A stretch of 64,000 nucleotides of DNA, taken from positions 261,746,494 to 261,810,493 of the forward strand of contig NC_073696.1 of assembly GCF_029784165.1 (NCBI RefSeq), read 5' to 3'. This document shows positions 1 to 11,459 of this stretch, in pieces; position 1 is the stretch's first letter; each line of letters begins with the position of its first letter. Source of the stretch: Wyeomyia smithii (taxonomy: Eukaryota; Arthropoda; Insecta; Diptera; Culicidae). Made by a program: the position numbers and the translations under genes. Under the pieces are notes generated by a model. The model had not been told where the DNA came from and made no database searches. It was given only the letters and a program-made list of their open reading frames with translations.

Positions 1-1979
1 AATTGTCACTTGGAGAGCGAACACGTGCTGGTGTATTCGAAATTGCATTTCAACAATTGTTCCAGTTTGTTCACTATCGGTCGGTGCACAGTTGTAATCC
101 GTAGTACCGTATTGATTCGTAATTTGCGAGCTTTGGTCGCGTGTCACGAGTTATCAGATCTTTAAAATAGAGATTTTGTAACACTTATGTGAAGTAATTG
201 ATTTTTTACTATGTGCTTCATAGTCAAGTCATAGTTTTGCAGGGCGAAACCGTGCGTAGGATTCTCGTTTGAGGAACTTAAACATCAAAGACTCTGCCGC
301 GATCAGACTCTGAACCGCATTTCGAACTGAACTTCTCGGATCCTACCCGATTCAATCTAGATCACTTGATCAAATTTTAATAATTTGGTTTTATTTTTCG
401 ACATTTGCCACTCAGATAATTTTTGTTTACCAACTGTAAGCAAATTTTTCTCAGTGAAATTTTTTTTTTCTGAATGATTCCAATCGCTTTAAGGCTTTTT
501 GAAAAATACAATGTATTAATGATTTGTTATAAACATCATCCGAACACCTGCCGGCACAGGACATTTCACGCAGGGTACAGTGTCAAACCTTACATAATCT
601 GAACCAATTAATGAGCTTGGCTGTAGCTAGGAGTGACCAATTTCCTGCAGACAGAATCCATCCGAAAGCTAACGAACCACTAGCCGCTGGTTGACCATCG
701 TTGGGTCCACATGAAAAGCGTAGGCGGACATTTAATCTCTAATAATCCTATTTTGAAACAGTTCCATATCCGTATCAGCTATGATGTGATGAATAATGAG
801 TCGTACATATGTGAATACCGGATGAATCCGGAAGGCTGGTTTTTGGGAAATGCAAATTTTCATTATAAATCCAATTAGCTCGGAGTCGTTTGATGATGTA
901 TATCTATCTGTCCGGCTCATGGGCAGGAAGCTGCAATAGCAGCAGAAGACCATGGATTGTTTCCATTTCCAGCAGGGCTTGCAAAAACAATTATAATTGG
1001 ATGAAGCGCATTTGCCATTTGCCGACAACCACCGACCGGTAAAAATTAATATTTGACTTGGGCGGAGAAATTCTACCGTCAGTGGAACATCAGACGACTG
1101 CTGCTGGCCGGTGCATTCACAAAGTTTTAAATTAATTGAAACAATCGTCCATCTTCGCATTCTGTGATTATAATTGCAACTAATTAATATTTGGAGAATT
1201 TGTTTACGGTGCTTGAAATGTTGGCATTTTTTTGTTACATTTATTGACCATTTTGTTGAAAACCCTTTTGGAAAACATTTGACTAGTCACCTTCCATATA
1301 TTCCACCTAAATTAATACAATATTTGTGAAAGAGCCATAAGAGAAAAATTGCTTTGATGAGTTCTACTACAGCTACGGCCAACAAAACGAACATGGTCTC
1401 CCAACTATTAAATCACTGATTGACCTCATAAAACTCATAGTTTCGATAAAAGAACGAACGCCGGCAAGGGCTTTCGATTTTAATTTGTGCAAATTACAGC
1501 CGGTGCAAAAATTGAACGTAAATTCGCAATAACGTCGTTCTCTGGGCTCAGCTTCCCTTATGACGAATGCCCCCCGCCGACTGTACGAAAGATATCAAAC
1601 GGTAAAACTTGTTGAAAATTGTTTTAATATTCGTTAGCTCTTCTGGTTTTTTTTTTCTGTCTCTCTCATGGAGTGCAGGTTGTAGCTGGATTATTTGAGC
1701 TGGAAGAAGTCGATTCAGAACAGTGTAATATTCTCCCATTACGCTTTGGAGAAATTGTCAGAAGTGCTGCTACTATCTGATGGATGGATTCTTTGTTGAT
1801 TGTATGAGAAAACCAATATAGACTAAGAGAAAATATTTGTTTATGCTTCAGAGATTGTTTTGGTGGATTGCAATTGTGATCAGGTTAAAACCATTAATAG
1901 ATTTCAATTACTTTCGCAGTTAATTGAATATGATTTTAGAAAAAAAAATCAAACCTGCTTATCAAGCAAAAAAATGGAG
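1..1979. other. Intergenic DNA without a recognised gene
   Basis: AT-rich DNA with only short open frames, none resembling a known family. The part from about 600 to 1200 looks less repetitive than the rest and contains several TAATTA/ATTAAT-type sites, so it could be regulatory, but nothing specific is identifiable. Confidence 0.4.
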
Positions 1980-2660
1980 TAAAATGAAACTTTGAATTGA
2001 ACTTAAAACTATCTCACTCAGTATAAAGTAAGCTAATCGTTGTAATTAAGGATTGCAACGATTTTTGTCGGAACCTGTTGATAATTTGGTTTGGCATTTT
2101 TTCTAATGTTTCCACATTAGTAAACCTGTGTAGTTTATTCGTGCTAAACCAGGAAGGATGCTCAAATATTATTTTCGAATGTTTATCAGGAATCCGTTGA
2201 AAAATCTTTTCCCTGGTTACACAACAACTTGTCCAGATGAGTATTGCATATAACATTGCTGGTCTGAATATTTGTTTGTAAAATAACAGTTTATTTTTAA
2301 GACGTCGTACACAAATTACGTAACGCTAAAAATCTAGATTTCAGACCCCCTCCCCCCTATGTAACGATAGGTAACGTTCGATATGACTTCCCCCCTAAAA
2401 TTACGTAACGCTGAACAGCCTGGCCCTTCTTCGAAATTTTCAATTTCGAGCAAACATCACAGTTACGTAACTGTCTCTATTACCCCCCCCCCCCCTCTAC
2501 GTAACGATAAGTAACGCAAACTCAACCTCCCTCCCCACCCCCTCATGCGTTACGTAAATTGTGTACGACGCCTAAGACGAAATCTAAAATTCCTGTTGAT
2601 GAAAACAAACAAACCTTTTTCACACCAATTGCACTTTAATCGAATATTTTCAATGTTCTA
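1980..2660 (-). pseudogene. 5'-truncated jockey-clade LINE fragment, split by a MITE
   Basis: Read on the minus strand, 2256-2014 encodes the C-terminal end of a jockey-type ORF2, closely matching the end of the full-length element at 21204-25603. Shared features include the MLYA...W.S start, a PSWF segment aligning with PPWFGTLELHRLT, the IINRFRQKSLQS segment, and a stop at the same place. On the other side of the MITE at 2301-2572 the homology resumes (INRNFRFRL aligning with INRNSKLCL), so this was one fragment before the MITE landed. It is much more diverged than the 7.3-kb copy and so probably older. It has no endonuclease or catalytic RT region and is non-functional. Confidence 0.75.
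2301..2572. mobile_element. PIF/Harbinger-like MITE, 272 bp
   Basis: The two ends form an inverted repeat of about 26 bp (GGCGTCGTACACAA-type, followed by TTACGTAACGC) and the element is flanked by TAA at 2298-2300 and 2573-2575. A 3-bp TWA duplication with G-starting termini is the Harbinger pattern. The interior holds further ACGTAACG motifs and C-rich runs. It has no coding capacity. It lies inside a jockey fragment on the minus strand, which gives the relative age of the two. Confidence 0.7.
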
Positions 2661-2774
2661 CTTGAAAGTAAGATTCTCATCACGAATTAGCCGTACGTAT
2701 TTAATTGAATCAGACCAATTTAAGACTACACCGTTCATTTAAATTACGTGTTTGTTAGTGGGTTTGGATTGTAA

Positions 2775-5545
2775 AATGGCTGGGCACGTGGCACTTGAGA
2801 CTCTATTGTGGTCACCCACCTCTGTCTAGCAACTCCTATCCCAATCTTTACAAAGACGGAGTCCGGGTAACCAATCCCCGGTGGAAACTATGGTCGTATG
2901 CTAACTGGGAAGGGGGAACGTGTGCGGCTGTATCCCCATGTACAACAGCGTCTCACTCGGGGCGGGCGGAAAGCACACCTGGATGCACCCAAATGGAGAG
3001 GCCTGCTGTCAGATCGACCATGTTCTGATTGATGGTCGCCACTTTTCAAATATTACAGACGTGAGGTCGTTTAGAAGACCAAACCTTGACTCGGATCATT
3101 ATCTCGTGGTATCCAAGATTCGCGCCCGGTTGTCCAACGTGTTAAAATCCAGGACGACAAGGAGGATACAGTTGAACATCCTGCGGCTATCAACTGGAGA
3201 AGTGGCTACAGAGTACCTGCAGAAGGTTGTGGAGCGGATCGAGAATCAAGTGGGAGGTAACCTGAATGAACAGTGGAGGCATATCCACAGTAAAATCAGC
3301 AACACAGCAGGAGAAGTGTTGGGTACATCTGCGACAGTCACTTCCAATGAGTGGTTTGAGTGCCAGCGAGCGACGGATCAAATGAGCCACGCCAGATTTC
3401 TCATGTTAACCACGGCTGTGAGCGTAGGAAGATACCAGGAAGCTAGAGCTGTTGAAAAAGACTCTATCGCCGGAAGGAACGACAGCATTGGCAGCGTATT
3501 CTGGCGGAGGCAGAAGGTTGCTTCTCCAGGCACGAGGCGAAAAGCTTCTACAAGAAGATTTATGGAATCAGTCTAGTCTAGTCTAGTCTACACTAACACA
3601 GCCAGTACTTGAAAGGATCCTGGATATTCCGGATATTTCGTACCAACCGATCCGTATGTAAGAAGTAATATACCTAATTCGTTGGGAGTGATAAAGCTAA
3701 GAAAGTACACTTCTTTGCTGACCAATCTCCTGGGATGGAACATAAGCATTTTCTCCTTATGTTCGGGTTTCGAAACCAGGGATATAGCGCCTTTACTCGC
3801 TTCAACTGTTACGGTTGGAACTTGAGTACAAACTCTAGTCCAAGCAATTTTAGCTTATGGTTATGGCGCCATTACTCGCTCTCTGAAAGTTACGCGGAAT
3901 AAAAATTTGTAAATGAAAAATAAAAAGCCTATTACGCGTTGAAACCCTTTGTTTTAGTAAATAAAGTAAAATAATATCAGGATTTGCCGTGGTAGGCAAT
4001 GCGATCGAAAACTTGTTTTAGTCTCGTGCGTGGATGTATAATGCTAAACATATGTACAAACAAAGCCGCAGGAATCCAGTTGGTGCAATGCATTGATATT
4101 AAACATAATTGAGACGAAACACTAAACTAAAAAAGAACGCTCTTACCAGCCATAATGCCATCCAGATCCTTTCATTCAATCCTTATCCTGTGTCCCTAAT
4201 CGATCATACTCGTCGATCTGTCGAGTATCATTCGGCTCCAAGTTGCAGAAAAAACTCTGGACATTCAGTATCCTTGCAAGTGTAGCAGGAAATCCTCCTT
4301 ATGGCCCCTTCGAGATCCTTCGATAAGGGCTTCAGGCTCAGGCTGCCTCAGGTTCAGATGTTTGCTTCACAAGTCACTCCCTAGTTCTTGCTTGACCGTC
4401 ATGCACCAACCCACCCTTTGCTGCTTCTTCATAGCAGACAATCAACCAATGCAGTTGGCATTTCTTATCGTTATCCGAAAACAATAAATAAAAATAAATA
4501 AAAATATTCCACGAGAAAGTTGTGACGCAGGAAAAAATTGCGTCCGTTCACGTTCATGGTTTACTTCGAACCTACAAGAAGATTTATGGAATCAGGAACC
4601 GAAACGTGTCAGCCCCTGTCATGTGCAACGATAGGGAGGGGAAGTTGAAAGGAGCAGGATGGTGATCAAGGGAGATGGCAAAGCTGTGGACCCACTATCC
4701 TTGGACGAGGTATAGAAAGTACTGAAAGAACTGAAGAACTGCAAGGTACCCGGTAAGGATGGTATTCTAGCCGAACTCTTCAAAGTCGGGAGCAAACAGT
4801 TGTATCGTGCTTTACGCTCGATCATGCTGAGAGTATGGTCCGTTGAAGAATTACCCTCGGACTGGTTGGAGGGTCTCATGTGTCCGATCTACAAGAAAGT
4901 ACGCTTGGACTGTAGTTATTATCGGGGCATAACCCTTCTCAACACAGTTTACAAAATTCTCTCCCGTATTCTGTTCCATCGACTGAGGCCGTTGCAAGAG
5001 ACCTTTGTTTGCGAATACCAATGTGGTTTTCGAAGGGGGACGCTCCACTACGGATCAAATGTTCACCCTGCTACAGATCCTAGATAAATTTCGAGAATTC
5101 AACTTGCAAACTCATCATATGTTCATAGACTTGAGGGCAGCGTAAGATACAGTTAAGAGGAATGAGTTATGGTGAATTATGCTCGAATATGGTTTCCCAA
5201 CAAAACGAATAAGGCTGATACGTGTCACCCTTGAAGGCTCTACGTCATGCGTCAGGATAGCCGGTGAGATATCAGACGCATGAACTATGAAGTGTACCAG
5301 GTGTACAAATCGGCGGATATATTGTAGTTAAGCGGATAAAACTCGGCAGGTTGCAGTGGGCTGGGCATGTAGCTAGAATGCCGGAAGAACGACCAGGAAA
5401 GACTATATATTCAGCAGAAATCACGATAGAGGCCGTCGACTTCGAGGTAGGCCCCGCACTCGTTGGATGTGTGCTGTTAACGAGGATGCTCACGAAACAG
5501 GTGTTAGGGGAGATTGGAGGATAGCACTGCCGTACATCCATTGGA
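2775..5545 (+). pseudogene. Degenerate LINE ORF2 (endonuclease and RT remnants)
   Basis: The frame at 2920-3571 contains the end of an apurinic-type endonuclease domain: QIDHVLIDGRHFSNITDVRS, then an SDHYLV motif. After an inserted element (3572-4571) the reverse transcriptase resumes: a VPGKDGI segment near 4750, YRGITLLNTVYKILSRILFHRL near 4920-4990, CGFRRG at about 5030, then in a shifted frame FIDLRAAYDTVK-like and RIAGEIS segments to about 5275. The catalytic YADD block is missing through a deletion. Near 5350 a LQWAGHVARMPEERPGKT tail follows, typical of the ends of several insect LINE ORF2s, and then an AVNEDAHETGVRGDWR segment. Frameshifts, stops, the deletion and the insertion make it dead. 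The clade (I/Outcast- or RTE-like) cannot be fixed by eye. Confidence 0.75.
3572..4571 (-). mobile_element. 1000-bp insertion with a 24-bp target duplication (long-TSD family, copy 1)
   Basis: A 24-bp sequence is perfectly repeated at 3548-3571 and 4572-4595, and both copies are contiguous with the LINE reading frame, so the DNA between is an insertion. One end is a (TCTAG)n-like simple repeat; read on the minus strand this is a 3' tail of CTAGA units, as found on LINE/SINE-like retroelements. The block from about 3580 to 3895 is strongly similar to 39297-39685. No coding region was recognised. Related by design to the 2351-bp insert at 32714-35064. Confidence 0.7.
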
Positions 5546-6892
5546 TCACTTTTTCAATACGGCCCAAAAACGAACGGGTTACTTGTCACTTTTGTATTAA
5601 AATGGTGCATACCTCATTTCGTTTTCTTGATTTTATGCAACATACGAATAAGTTACAACTAAAAGAAAGATACCAAAAGATGGGTCTTCGAACAACGAAC
5701 AAATTGGCATAAGAACCCCATATTTGAAAAAATGATTACGGCAGAGCAGCCCAAGACCGCGTGACATGGCGACGTATTCTGGATTCGGCATTGGATCGAT
5801 AATCGATCTGTCGCCGTCGATCTGTCGGACTACCGCGGGGAAATAATTACACGCTATCAAGAAACGACGAATGTGCGTGTCCTCTGTTTTGATCAATTTG
5901 GAGCGTAGTATTCGTTCTTCCCTCTCAGGTATAAGGCAATCCACGAGACAGTTGCAATCAGCTGATTTCAGTCTGTTTTTAACTTATGACAGCTTTATGT
6001 ATGTTCGATCGGTCACAACTTAGATGCAATCCGGATCCAGAAGCGTGAAAACAAACGTTATCCGATCGGTAGCTCTAGTATCGCGAGTGCCAATCCTAAA
6101 TACATCAATAAAAAATCACTTTTGATATTATTGCCGACAATAAAAGATTTCGGTTATGGACGTGTTTTGGTTTTGCAGCTCGAAAAACAACAACAATAAC
6201 AAACGTACAAACAGTGAAACGTCACCCGTGGATTACCTTATTGACAACAGATTGTTTTGAATACCTACGTTGTCTGGATGCAATACTTTTTCAATCTGGA
6301 TATACAATCAAAGAAAATAGGTTACTGTTTACCCTCACAATTATCACATTTGAAACTATTAGCGGTCTCTTTTACGGGACAATGGTTAGAAATAAAGCTA
6401 ACAGACATTTTTTTTAAATAATCAGAGCATCAACAATTAGAAAACAACAATAAGAAAATATCTTGAAACACCTTTTGGAATTATAAAAACCGGACGGGAA
6501 ATTTGGAAACAAGGAGGCCCAAGTATTCTGTCTGTGATAAGGTTCTGTCGTCTTTTACACATACGGCTCAAACAATTCAATCGGGGCAGCAAGATGGAAA
6601 AAAGTTGTGTCTAGTATTTCAACAAATAAACATATAACTGTTTTTTTTACAATAAAGTCTCGAATTATGAAATAACAAAAAACGGCAGCTTTTAATTTGT
6701 ACTACTGACATTAAACAGGGGTATATCTAAACTATCTATATCAATTCACGATTTTAAGCTTAGAGATCACTCTCTCAGTTACAAAAATAAACTCCCACCA
6801 GGCAGTGTGTGCAGTTCATCGTTGGCGTGCTGAGATACGGGAACACAATAGTAGAGGGTGATTCGACTTTGATTTAGAACTAGTTATACCTT
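5546..6892. other. Intergenic DNA, mostly unassigned
   Basis: Around 5760-5800 there is a short segment readable as WRRILDSALD that resembles the tail end of a LINE ORF2 and may be another fragment of the neighbouring element. Otherwise only short, non-conserved frames are visible. Confidence 0.3.
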
Positions 6893-7055
6893 TCCCAGTA
6901 GTTTAATTGGCCAAAACACCTTGCCGGAGACAACGGAGATTGCGGGTTCGAGTCCCGTCTGGACGAGGGAAATTTTTTCTAAGCCTAAAAGTCACACCTT
7001 CTATTCCCGTTCATTTTCGCATCCTCGCAAACTGCATACATTGCCCGCTTTACTA
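6893..7055 (+). mobile_element. tRNA-headed SINE, copy 1
   Basis: Contains a pol III promoter-like pair: an A-box-like TAGTTTAATTGG near 6899 and a B box GGTTCGAGTCC near 6945. It cannot be folded into a normal tRNA with matching acceptor arms, so it is a tRNA-derived head rather than a tRNA gene. The body after the head (AAGCCTAAAAGTC through CATTGCCCGCTTTACTAAAC) also matches the second copy at 37104-37264, which shows that the unit extends beyond the tRNA part. Confidence 0.65.
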
Positions 7056-7282
7056 AACCTAAAAAGTAAGTTGACACGTTTTGACAATGGCTAGAGGCAC
7101 CAATTTTCATAAGAATGGGTATAAAGCTATAATCTTTCTAGGGTAACTATTTTGAGCTTTTTGGATAGCATTTTGTCGTTATTGACCAATAAACTATCAA
7201 AAGACACGTTAGTTTTATCGTGGTTGTGATTAATTGAAAGCGAATATCGAACTACCCTATAAACACAAAATGAAATAAACAG

Positions 7283-7895
7283 GTCTTCGTGTCATATGCA
7301 GTCGATTGCAGAAAAGTTTAGATATTTTTTATACCTACTTGCAAAAGTGGAAAATCTCTCCCAATATGGTTCTAAAACTCAAATGATATTATATATATTT
7401 TATCCCTATATAACTAGGGCTTCTTCCCTCAAGCCAAACAATAATCACGTTGTCAAGATGAATGGAATTATTTTAAGTTGGTCTGACAAGGTTAAGTACT
7501 TGAGACTAATTTATGATAAAAAACTTATTTTCAAAGAGCACATTGAGAAGCAACATGCATCAAATATACGAGATGTTTATATCCTCTCATTAACAGGAAT
7601 TCTTAACTTTGTTCAATGAATAAATTTTTGATTTAAAAAAAAAAATTCTAGACCAGCAATGCTTTATGCTGTACCGATCTGGTCAAGTTGTTGTTTAGCA
7701 AGGAATAAAACGCTTCAAAGGATTCAGAATTTAATTTTGAAAATGATTTTGAAACGTCCTCCTTGGTTTGGTACACTCGAATTACATAGACTTACTGGTG
7801 TTGAAACATTTAACTTTCCCTTTTTTGACATACTCATTGTTTACAAATATTTATCATAAATACTCATGCTACTTAAACCCCCCCCCCCCTTATTT
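7283..7895 (+). pseudogene. 5'-truncated copy of the jockey-clade LINE
   Basis: From GTCTTCGTGTCATATGCAGT onward it is almost identical to the end of ORF2 of the full-length element (24757-25280), then jumps through an internal deletion to the 3' UTR end with its C-rich TTATC...CCCCCC tail. It has small frame disruptions and no endonuclease or catalytic RT domain. Notably it keeps TGG (Trp) at the codon that is TGA in the full-length copy, which shows that the stop there is a recent mutation. Confidence 0.85.
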
Positions 7896-10800
7896 ATAAA
7901 AAAGATCTTGCCTTTTTTTCTTTTTACTGAACAGGATTATATTATTTAATTTATTAAATCAAAATGATGATTTTGTTCAGATAGAATAAACTTCGAACGA
8001 ATCATATTTTAATACTGAAGTATAATGTAACATTATTCGACAAAACTAAAATGTTATCCAAAATTGAATAAAAGGGATTCCTTTTACAAACGCTACACAG
8101 CACTTCTCGAATTACAGGATTAACGAAATTTTGGAGAAGCTCTCACTGGCTATGCATCTCTAAACAATAGCAGTGCTTCGGTATAAACAATCTCCAAACA
8201 TTTATCAACTAATTTCCAACAAGGCACTCTAAGCTTTATTGAATCGCTGGCATGGCAGCCAATTTCCATGTCTCAAATTATCAGCAAAATTTAATTAAAA
8301 TTTTATATCAATTATGATAAAATCATTATCCGATCCATCCACGGCGACTCTACCCACAGGTCGCGATCATCGTCACGTTGGTGCACCGGGAAGTTGATAA
8401 AGACACACGCACACAATTCCTCCCCCAAGCCGCGCTTGCTAACGACTTTCGTTCTCGACTTTCGCATGGAAAATTTGCGCTACATAATGGCACAATTTTC
8501 CGAAATTTTAATTAATGATTTAATTAATTACGTATCGCGCATATTATCTGCGTTGCCCACAATAAACGACACCGATAATTTATGGCTGATGTCATTCTTC
8601 TGTGTTACTACCAATTGATAATAAGCTTCCGCCATTTAGATGGCGGCAGGATTTTATTACATAACATAATAATAATGATGATGCGATGATGATGCCGCCC
8701 GTTACGACGGATGCTGGGGACCACCAGCCGCAGCGAAAATAGCGAATCAATTCGAATTCCATGCCCTGAAGGGTGGGTGCTCGTGGAGTACTGGTACTAC
8801 TGAGAAGAGAAAGATGCTAGTCGGATCATAAAAGTTTGCAGGGATCGGCTAGCTATAGCGACAAAAACTTGTCCTCCGGGTAACAGAAAATAAGGGAGCA
8901 ATTCAACGAGCAATAAAAATTCGCTACAAAATGACGGAGTAAATGTTTTTATGAGATAACATAACAATGCAATAAATGCGTATTGTCCTGTTTGATGCCG
9001 GCGAAGTTACCCCGAATTCGAAGCTTGTTCTAAGTTTGTTGCCATAAGCAAATTGATGTTGCTATTGGATAAGTACAGCACTTTTGCCAGTTGATAGCTT
9101 CTTCCGAGTGACGCAACTAATGGATAACAATTGGCTTTATTTTGTCATTACAATAAAAATAAATAAATCTTTAAAAGAATACAATGTTTCAAGTCCACTG
9201 CAAAGTGGAATTTCACAAAAACAAATTAGTTTTTTCCACAAAATCAGTTAGTATAGTACTTGTTGATTTTTGGCAAATTTTTCTCTAGCTTGAGAATATC
9301 ATAAATATCAATACCGGCTACAGCATGTGACTCTAATATTTCCTGACGGTTATATTTTTTGTCTAGATATCAACCCTGTCTATGAACAGAACTAAATACC
9401 GATTGATAACAGATACAAACAAAAATTGAATACAAAATTGATTGACTCTTTCTGAGTTTGATATCGAGTAATATAAATGTTCGGTTTTCAAATGTTGTTT
9501 TTTTATATTTTTTTTCATAGTTAAGTTCATAGTGGAATTAAGGATATGAAATTTAGGACTTCAATTTTCAGTTTGAACCAAAGTGCTTTGAGATCCGATT
9601 CATCCAGTTTATGTCTTCATAATATCGCAGCAGTGATAAAGTTTTGTTTGACAAAGTAATTAAATACGTATAGTAGCATTTTTTGCGTTATTATTGCACT
9701 TTTTTTTCGGAATACTTCCGTTAACAAATAAACTTGGTAATCCTTCTATAGTCTTTAGTCGGATGAATTCTCATATTGATTAACAATTTCATAACTATCT
9801 TTGAAATCACGGCCACAAAATTTAATGATCCCGTGATTTCTACAAATTTTCAACTTCATTATCCCGGCCAGAAACGTAAGATATAATATGCTCTCAAAGC
9901 CAGCAGCCTCATATATTAGTAGCGTGACGATTCTTCCGGAATTTCTTACCACCCACCGACGCACGTTCGATCGGTCGGAATCATCAGCATGGTTTAAAGC
10001 CAGCCACCAGTTAATGAAGCGATACATTGGGGGCAAATGAGTTTCCGGTGCACGTATTTACCCCCTAGCGGTCCTCCTTTCCCGTGCGGTGCGCTCTCAA
10101 CTCAATCCACTGAATCATCGAGCCCTGAGCCGCTAAGTGTGTAAATATTGTGCCAAACAAATTGGGCTCAACTCAGTGTGGGTGGTTGGAAGGAAAAACA
10201 AAACATTATAAATACAGACCAAACATCCAGTTGTTGGCATTCTGCTCTACCGTTAGTGAATCATACCCTCCCTCTCTCTTTCTCTCTCTTTGAACTGCAC
10301 ACATTTCAGGGGAAATGAGAGTGGAGAATGATTCGGTGTACGTGGAAAAACGGAAAAAGGCGGAGTTTTATGTCGTCTATGTACGTGGCATAAATGGAGT
10401 TTGTATTGCCCCCTCTTAGTACTAACACACCATTAAGGGTTGTTTGTCGAATGTGGACGTACACAAATCTTTCGTAGTTTCACTTTCATTTTTTGGACTC
10501 CAATTGCATCGTTAATTGTTTTTCTAAATGCTACCCGCCGGAGGTGGCTAATTGATTCCTCACTAATACGAGCGATGCTTTTTGTTCAGCTGTAAAAAAA
10601 GGGTGTGCGACTGACGATTTTTTGAGGACGTAAAAAAATAGCATTGTGAAGTTTGGAGTACAATATAATCAATTTGGTTTTGTTGTTTATATTCGTCTAT
10701 AATACATAATTAAATGAAAAAAGTGTTTCAGATATTAGGTGTTTATTTAACTGGAAAATCTTTTGTACTCTTTTTAACTAGCTTGATATGAAATTAAGCC

Positions 10801-11187
10801 CTAAGCTTCTCCGTTTGCGAGGAAAAAATAAAAAAGCCAATACATTGATATTTTTTCAGATTTTTTAATATAGTATTCGAACTGACGTTCTAGTAAATCT
10901 TTTAAGAGTAAATGTACCGCTCTAGATCATTGCATTCATTGCACATTGAAGAAGGTTATTACCAGAAGCACTCTACAAGCCGTTCTTAATAATTTTCTTT
11001 CTACAATAATGGTTTTGATTTTTGATGTTACAAGAATATAAAAATTAAATTAAAAGATCAAAAGATCATTTGAAATCAAGCTTTTAAAGTTCTTGGCGAC
11101 TAACTATTTACATGCATCAGCTTTTAAGATATTTCAGGATGCTGAGCGGGGCAAAAACTGGCGTGTTCATGCTGAACCCAGTTTTTT
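7896..11187. other. Intergenic DNA with a possible regulatory island
   Basis: No gene recognised. Sequence from about 8100 to 8900 and 9750 to 10600 is less AT-biased and not obviously repeated elsewhere in the window, unlike most of its surroundings. The minus-strand open frame at 9755-10036 (93 codons) matches no family I know. A CT-rich run lies at 10268-10290. Confidence 0.3.
8506..8530. promoter_or_regulatory. Cluster of homeodomain-type TAATTA sites
   Basis: Two TTTAATTAAT-type blocks lie within 25 bp, giving overlapping TAATTA cores in both orientations. Such pairs are typical homeodomain-binding sequences and the region is 34 kb upstream of a homeobox gene. AT-rich DNA produces these motifs by chance, so this is only a candidate enhancer fragment. 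Confidence 0.2.
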
Positions 11188-11375
11188 CTCCCAGATGATC
11201 TCGAGGTACGATGCTGGCCTAACAAAAGCCAGTCGTCGTAGGTTCGGGTCTCGGCTCGGGAGAGACTGTTAGCCCCGCAATTGTCCCAAACAGTCGACTG
11301 CGAAGTCGGTGTATAAATAAAAAGGAGGTCAAGTTCCGAATCGGAATGTAGCACCAGGACTTTGCTTTGCCTTTA
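11188..11375 (+). mobile_element. tRNA-headed SINE resembling mosquito SINE200, copy 1
   Basis: Begins TCTCCCAG, followed by an A-box region (GGTACGATGCTGGCCTAACA) and a B box (GGTTCGGGTCTCG), then a conserved body GTTAGCCCCGCAATTGTCC ... GGTCAAGTTCCGAATCGGAA and a TTTGCTTTGCCTTT end. The second copy at 20458-20661 has the same order of blocks on the other strand. The match to the Anopheles/Aedes SINE200-type family is from memory of its layout. This copy is slightly internally deleted after AGAGACTGTTAG relative to the other. Confidence 0.75.
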
Positions 11376-11459
11376 CATATCAGATTTGACATCGAGGGTA
11401 TTCCTCTTAGAGGAGAACACTTCAGGAATCCAAAAGAACAACTGAAACTCTTATAAGCA
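11376..11459. other. Spacer between SINE and LINE remnant
   Basis: Short stretch that may be the degenerate beginning of the LINE fragment; no motif is clear. Confidence 0.3.

Noticed and set aside
6896..6976. A tRNA gene
   Set aside because: A and B boxes are present but the cloverleaf lacks a proper acceptor stem and an ordinary anticodon loop, and the sequence continues into a repeated SINE body.
9755..10036. 93-codon minus-strand open frame
   Set aside because: No recognised motif, no supporting splice or start context; left as unassigned DNA.
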